From: Salvia splendens
Lineage: Eukaryota > Streptophyta > Magnoliopsida > Lamiales > Lamiaceae
NCBI RefSeq assembly: GCF_004379255.2
Contig: NC_056035.1
Location: forward strand, 37,328,773-37,392,772
Direction: 5' to 3'
Length of the DNA: 64,000 nt
Of the stretch, positions 58,646 through 64,000 are shown in pieces; position 1 is the stretch's first letter, and each line of letters starts with the position of its first letter. The notes beneath the pieces are model-generated. The model was given only the letters and a program-made list of their open reading frames with translations, was not told where the DNA came from and ran no database searches. The position numbers and the translations under genes are program-made.

Positions 58646-58972
58646 TTGAGGTTTTGAGTGAGAGATGAAGGTGTAGATAAGTTGTATGAAAAATATGAAT
58701 GAGAGATGAATGAGAGATGATTTGATGTGGAAAATGGATGATGAATGTGTGTATTTATAGATGATTTTGGGGAAAAAATAAAAAAATCAAAAAAATACAG
58801 AAAAACGGGCAAAAAAACTGCCATTTTTTTGGGATTGGAAAAATATTTTTTTTATTTTTAATCGATTTTTATAATTAAAAACCGAATTTTTGAAAAAAAA
58901 ATATATATATTAAAAAATAACGGCTATGTCGTTGCCCAATCAGCCGTCGACACGTCACCTGCTCGCTGGCAC

Positions 58973-60092
58973 ATATATAATATATGAAACGTTCATAATA
59001 TTATGGTCACATATTAATAATTTGTCTATAATTTTTTTTACTTTTTTGGAACCATAAAATGTAATTAGTGCATATTTTAATTCAAATTTTAAAAGCAATA
59101 AAGAGGTAATTCAAACATAAAATTAAAAATTAAAAATGAGACCAAAGACTAATAAAGTCTTTTAACTTGTGTACTAACCACATTTATTATTTTTATATAT
59201 AATTAATACATCAAATTTACTAATATAACCTTATTTTGGTTGTGCAAAATTTAGTTGCTCATCATCACTTAGTATAAAAACCTCATTCTATTATTTTTAT
59301 TTTCTCTCCTTTTAATCTACAATATAACTGACATTGCATACTATATTGATATGTCGAATATGAAATATGCACATGTAATAGAAAATGGATGAGCATTTGC
59401 ACCACTGGACATTCAAACCAAACATTTATAGGTATTTAAATCAATAGACATTGATAAATAAATAAAAAACCAAACATTTATAGGCTAAATAGTAATTTTG
59501 TGTATTCCACCAGAAAAAATATTCAAACCATTCTTCAGAAACCTTATATTTAAATCCACTTGTATAGATTAAATATATTAATTCATGAAACAAAACATGA
59601 TTAGATATTCCAACTCGACTGTATTTCAATTAGGAATTCGAACATTAACGAACCTAATAAGTTACCTAACCAAAAATAATAAAGTCCCAAGTCCTAACCA
59701 AGTTCCCCAATCTAGCCACCGTGCCTAGCAGTACGCCACGCTCTATAGGTTGTACCCTACCATAAAAAGGAATGGCAATTTCGCAAATAAAACAGAAGTA
59801 GAGTCCTCTTTCCACAAAAAAAACAAAGTTTATATAAATATTGGAAATGGGCGTGAGACCATAGAATATTTGGTAGAGAGCTTCATTTCTCTGGCTCTCT
59901 GTCTTCACTGAATTCTCCGAAGCTTCTCTCTTTTGCACCCCTTTTTTCCTATCCCTTTTCTTAACCGATAATACTACTGTGTTACGTATTTTTTCTTGAA
60001 TCTGAGCTCAGTGTGTGTCCTTAACCGAGTGGGTTTTGTGTGAGAGAGAGACTTTTTTTGACGCGAATTCGGGAATTATTTTGGCGAGAGAA
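58973..60092. other. Intergenic region and 5' leader of the Di19-like gene
   Basis: AT-rich. The CT-rich leader of the Di19 gene begins around 59870-60000 (CTCTGGCTCTCTGTCTTCAC). No other gene is seen. Confidence 0.45.
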
Positions 60093-62480
60093 ATGGAGTC
60101 CGATTCGTGGTCTCGGATTTCGAATTATTCTAGGCGTTATCGATCTCGATCAGGTGGGTTCGGTGCGGTTGTGATTTTTTTTGGAGTTTTTAATGTGCGA
60201 AAAGTTGTTTTCTTCAAGAGATTTGGTGAAAAGTTTTGATTTTGTTTCGTGGGACTTTTGAGCTGGATTGTGCTTTTTTGGGAGGATTTTCTTGGTTGCG
60301 TCTTGGGGAATTTGATGGGATTATGGGAGGAGTTTCGAATTTTGATTGGGATAATCGGTTTAATCTTCTTTTTCAGCTGTTTTTTTTTTGTTTTTGGAAG
60401 CACGTTTAGGTAGCTGGGTTTTTCTTCTTCGAGTGAAATTTCGGATTTCATCTCTCAATTTGAAGATATTTGAATGTTTATTTTTCCATTTCTGTACATA
60501 TCTCACGAAAATGGAGCTGGAAATTGTATTAAAACTATTGGACATCAAGATGATACTTTTTTTTTATTGTTTCGTTGAAATGCGATGCTCTTTCACGGAT
60601 TAAAGTTTAATTTGTGAACAAAATTGAAAAGTTTTATCAAATTTCCCCGTAGTAATGAATTTTTTATTTAGTTTTGCTTGTAAAATTCCCAGATTTTATT
60701 TGGCATATGACATGAGCTGGTTAAAAACGTTTCTTTTTTTCTTTCTTCATTTCTTGTTTATTGATTTCTTATCATTAGGATCCATTTTGATGTTCAGAGT
60801 TCCTATCTATACGTGTTTGTATGATGTTCAGAAAATTGTTTAAATCTCTTTAAGTTGTCTCAGATATTTGCAAGTTCGATTTTGTTAATGTAATGGTGAG
60901 ATGTTTTATTGATTATGAGTTGCAGATGCATATCATGGAGAAGAGTTTGAAGGAGAAGAAGAGCATAAGTCCGAGTTTCTCTGCCCATTTTGCAGTGAGG
61001 ATTTTGATGTGGTAGGGCTTTGTTGCCATATTGATGAGGATCATGCTGTTGAAGCTAAGAATGGGGTACCTACGTTGCAACTTTCGCTCTCCCATAGGTT
61101 TTATTGGTGTTTGTTTGTATGTAAATAGCTGCGTTTTTTATGTTGAGAGCATGTGATCTTGTCTTAATCATGTTTGCTTATGACCACATGGAATTAGTTT
61201 AGAGCTTTGGTATAGAATTGCAATTGCATATAGTTGTTTCATGTTTGCTTGTAGGTATGTACGCACATGCTACGAAAACGACGGTTCATTTAGTTTTATT
61301 CCACTTGCTTATCTCGTGTCACATCTTGGTTCTTGATTTAAACAATGCGTAAGTAGATTAATAGATGATTTCCTCATGTACAGTGAGCCTTCTATACCTT
61401 TTTGCTGTATAATCACGGTTTATGCTATTAAAACTTCGCAATTAGTGTCTTGATCAAATTGTTGGAATGTGTATCGGTGCATTTACAATCAGAAAACAAC
61501 TCAAGATTCCCACAGTGCACTTGTTTCCATTAATTGATAGATTTAAACATTAATGCTGCCTACTGCCAGAAAGGCGCTTTGTCCCTCGAAGTTCTTGTGC
61601 AATGTTCTGATTTTTCATCATTGCGAGGATACTTATATATTCCCAGATTGGAATCTTGAACGTTATGCTTAGACTTACCTGCCTTTGTAGTCATGTTTCG
61701 ATATGATTTGGCACGCAATCAAATACGTTGATATGCTGCATCACGGCCATTAGTGGTTAATCTGAATTTATGGTTTGGTTAGCATTCTGATAGTTTTTCC
61801 CCCCAAATGCAGGTGTGTCCCATTTGTGCGAAAAGGGTCGGATCAGATTTGGTTCACCATCTCACCATGCAGCACGCGAGTCTATTAAAGATATCCTTTT
61901 GATAAATGCTAAATACTTCTCTGTGTTATTATTATACTCACCATCAATTATCTTTTTCTTTTTCTCATTTGACAAAGAAATGGCGAACCATGTTTTTTCC
62001 TTGACCAGAACCTCACGTGCAGCGAAGAAGAAGACTGCGAAAAAGTGTATCAAATTTCCCACTGTCCATCTTCAAAAGAGAGTTGAGGGATGGAGGAAGC
62101 CTGCACTCCCTTCTCGCTGGATCTTCAGTTCCAGTTTCTTCCTCACAAGCAGAACCTGACCCTCTGCTAACGTCGTTCATTTACAATCCACCCGATGCTG
62201 ATGAGTCCTCGAGTGTCCAGCCCCTGTCATCAGTCGTGGAGTGCACAATGGACGATAACCTCACAGGGGATTCACGCGACAGGTGAAGATTTGTTTTTTT
62301 TTGGCCCTATATCTTTATTCTTGTTTGCACTCTTCTTGGATCTTCAGTCGTCTTAGTGATGTTTTCCGGTCCAGGGTGGCGCAAAAATGCCCGTTGTCGG
62401 ATGAGGATCTGAGGGAGAAGACCCGTAAGTGCGAATTCGTGCAGGGCCTTGTGATGTCTACTTTTCTTGATGAATTATGA
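60093..62480 (+). CDS. Di19-like drought/stress zinc-finger protein
   Basis: Five exons: 60093-60153, 60926-61065, 61813-61890, 62017-62282 and 62375-62480; total 216 residues, normal for the family (~200-230). MESDSWSRISNYSRRY is the typical start. The two unusual C2H2 fingers of the zf-Di19 domain are FLCPFCSEDFDVVGLCCHIDEDH (written in full here only in parts: CPFC, CCHIDEDH) and CPIC...HHLTMQH. A basic stretch QRRRRLRKS (nuclear localisation) follows, then the Di19_C end CPLSDEDLREKTRKCEFVQG ending FLDEL. Di19 proteins are nuclear, bind DNA and respond to drought, salt or light in Arabidopsis; calcium-dependent kinases phosphorylate some. Intron 3 is of the AT-AC type. Start 60093 is chosen by homology and context. 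Confidence 0.93.
61891..62016 (+). other. U12-type AT-AC intron (intron 3 of the Di19-like gene)
   Basis: 126 bp. The donor ATATCCTTTT follows exon codon AAG (61888-61890), the branch-site motif TTCCTTGAC is at 61997-62005 (branch A 62004), and the acceptor AC is at 62015-62016, 12 bases after the branch A. All three fit the minor spliceosome consensus. No GT-AG alternative keeps the conserved join between HASLLK and QRRRRLRK. Confidence 0.88.
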
Positions 62481-63187
62481 ACTAATGAGAGTGTATGGGA
62501 AAGGGGGGTTGAAATGGAGACCTATTTTCGGAGAGAGAAGTGAGGAAACAGCTTGAGTGAGGAAATAGAGCCTAAGTTGGTTTCTTTCTACTTAGTATGT
62601 GATGTATCATGTATGTGACAAGATATTTATGTGCAGAATAAAGCTAACAATCTACCACTTAGTATGTAATATGTATCTTGTTTTCAAATGAAGCCAATCT
62701 ATATGGGATGGTGTGATAACTGGTAACCTCTCTCTCTCCCAAAGGGTAAACTGTGTTTTGTCCTGTGTGTGTTTGTGTTTGAATAAATTTGACACAGTTC
62801 ATGTGCAAAAACTAGTCCCAATTTCAATTTCCAAGAGAAGCGAAATTTTCAAATTATTATAGAGTAAAAGTTTCAATTGTACAGATGCACAGGATTTCAT
62901 CTTTTATTTTAAATTCTATTGAAATTTTGGGTTAAGCACGAAAAAACAAAGAAGAAGCTCAGGGTACTAAAACGAACTTATAATTGAGTTTAAAAAGGAA
63001 AAAAAAGGGAAGACAGGGAAGGGCAGTAAGACAAATTATCCATCATTCAGAAGTTCAAAATCCATCACCAAACATCTAATATCTGCATTTGGTTGTAGGA
63101 AAGCCACTTACTGGTGCAGTTGTCAACTTCCGCATCCCCTGCAATAACTCCACCATCATCTGACTGCTATGCAGACACATATGCTCG
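62481..63187. other. Convergent 3' intergenic region
   Basis: Lies between the Di19-like (+) and DUF789 (-) stops and should hold both 3' untranslated regions. No other gene is seen. Confidence 0.5.
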
Positions 63188-64000
63188 CTATCTCCAGTAA
63201 GTATTGTGCGACATGAAGAAGTTGTAGTCAGGATGATCGACTTGCAGTACTCGAAGCCAGGTATCAGCAGCTCGTGAGAGGGAACTGACCTTCTGGGCTT
63301 CGTAATCTCCATCCCCATACCAGTCCAAGGCTTTGTACTTGTATGTAGCAAGTCCAAACGTGGGTAGTGAGAGCTTGCTACTAGCTTCGTAGCCACCTTC
63401 ACATGAGCACAGTAATGTGAATATGTCTAGTTGCAAGCACAAAATGAGAAATGTAAAGATACGAAGGAAAGTCACCTTTAACAGGGTTTGCAAGTGAATG
63501 GAAAGTTAGGAAACACGCATCAACATTTTGTAGAGTTGGCCCAACATGTATCCTATATATGGGGTACCTGCAAAACAAGTCACCAACTATCTCGATGAGA
63601 ACAAGATACCATCATGACCGAGCCATCTGACTCATGTTTAAGAGAGGGCTTACCAAGCAACAGATATCCAACTTGAAGGAGTCAGATCACAACTATTATA
63701 CGTTTTTAACCCAGGAACTAGAGAGGCAAGTTTTGACATCTGTTGAATGCAAGCAAACACAACCTTTTAAGATAAATACTACTAGTATAATTCTTTTAGG
63801 ATGTTGGTAAATGGTCAATAAGAGAACAAGACTTGCCTTGTCAGCTAGTGGTTCACGATGAAATGGGAGCTCCGTTTCAAAGTATTCAAAGACAAGTAGA
63901 CCAGGGGGGTTGCTAACATCGGCTCCCTCAACAGATGGTTTCATAGAAGGGTTGTTTTTCCCTGCAAATCTTCTAAATCCATGATCAATATTGTGCTTCT
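63188..64000 (-). CDS. DUF789 family protein, 3' part (gene continues beyond the window)
   Basis: Visible exons on the minus strand: 64000-63837 (partial at the window edge), 63739-63654, 63567-63476 and 63396-63188. The joined reading contains LLVFEYFETELPFHREPLADK, MSKLASLVPGLKTYNSCDL, PSSWISVAWYPIYRI, GPTLQNVDACFLTFHSL, SLPTFGLATYKYKALDW and AADTWLRVLQVDHPDYNFF, ending SHNTYWR and TAG. These are the conserved blocks of the plant DUF789 family, which has no settled biochemical role. The first visible intron has a GC donor (AAG|GCAAGT); the others are GT-AG. All phases match. The N-terminus and start lie outside the window. Confidence 0.92.

Larger units (their letters stand above)
57029..58972 (-). 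mobile_element. PIF/Harbinger element B, transposase type, left end truncated
   Basis: In minus orientation its right end is GGTTGTGGGTGCTC (57029-57042 on plus), and the last ~130 bp match the right end of element A (AGAGCAC repeats, CTTGCCTAAGAGCAG). On the other side the match to A's subterminal GTGCCAGCGAGCAGG stops at 58972, before the outer TIR, so the element has lost about 140 bp there. It carries the transposase gene and no MYB-like gene. Confidence 0.82.

Noticed and set aside
60015..60092. In-frame extension upstream of the Di19 ATG
   Set aside because: It has no ATG and the family start is MxSDSW at 60093.

Overview
The window is nuclear DNA from a flowering plant, and I read it as a eudicot. 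Five host genes have plant-type GT-AG introns and plant-only families: a COBRA-like wall protein, a type-B ARR, a Di19 zinc-finger protein, a DUF789 protein and a proline-rich GPI-anchored wall protein. Between them lies AT-rich sequence full of Stowaway MITEs, PIF/Harbinger elements, a Helitron candidate, SINEs and a Tat-like Ty3/gypsy retrotransposon. The repeat style reminds me of Lamiales (mint/sage relatives), but that is an impression, not proof.

Layout. 0-2.4 kb: a broken fragment of a MOT1-type molybdate transporter, then a small extensin-like gene (-). 2.7-10.2 kb: an internally deleted Harbinger element whose ORF fuses the two ends of a transposase; a MULE-like element with a 9-bp target duplication and a nested MITE; a 208-bp tandem duplication; and Harbinger element A, which carries only the MYB-like accessory gene. 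11.66-18.96 kb: a 7.3-kb Helitron candidate (-) with a degenerate RPA-like exon. 21-27.7 kb: the gene island, COBL7-like (+, 2 exons) and type-B ARR (-, 6 exons), tail to tail. 28.5-30.4 kb: Harbinger element D, with a broken transposase.

32.0-38.9 kb: a 6.9-kb gypsy element with two LTRs I read as identical and a TATAT duplication. It has lost protease, RT, RNase H and the integrase core, but keeps gag, the integrase tail, a 39/40-bp tandem array and a multi-exon antisense gene. 39-50 kb: mostly non-coding, with a SINE, SINE and LINE scraps, a diverged solo LTR of the same gypsy family, duplicated repeat modules and MITEs. 51.3-54.2 kb: Harbinger element C, whose MYB-like gene is split by a 998-bp solo LTR. 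57.0-59.0 kb: Harbinger element B, which shares its right end, leader layout and 3' minisatellite with A but carries a decayed transposase instead of the MYB gene. 60-64 kb: Di19-like gene (+) and the 3' part of a DUF789 gene (-), convergent.

The host genes are not an operon-like unit. They cover cell-wall organisation, cytokinin signalling and stress-linked transcription, and are separate neighbours. The most notable points are the matched Harbinger pair A/B with different cargo, an AT-AC (U12-type) intron in the Di19 gene, the very young gypsy insertion with a retained antisense gene, and a solo LTR whose removal exactly restores a reading frame.
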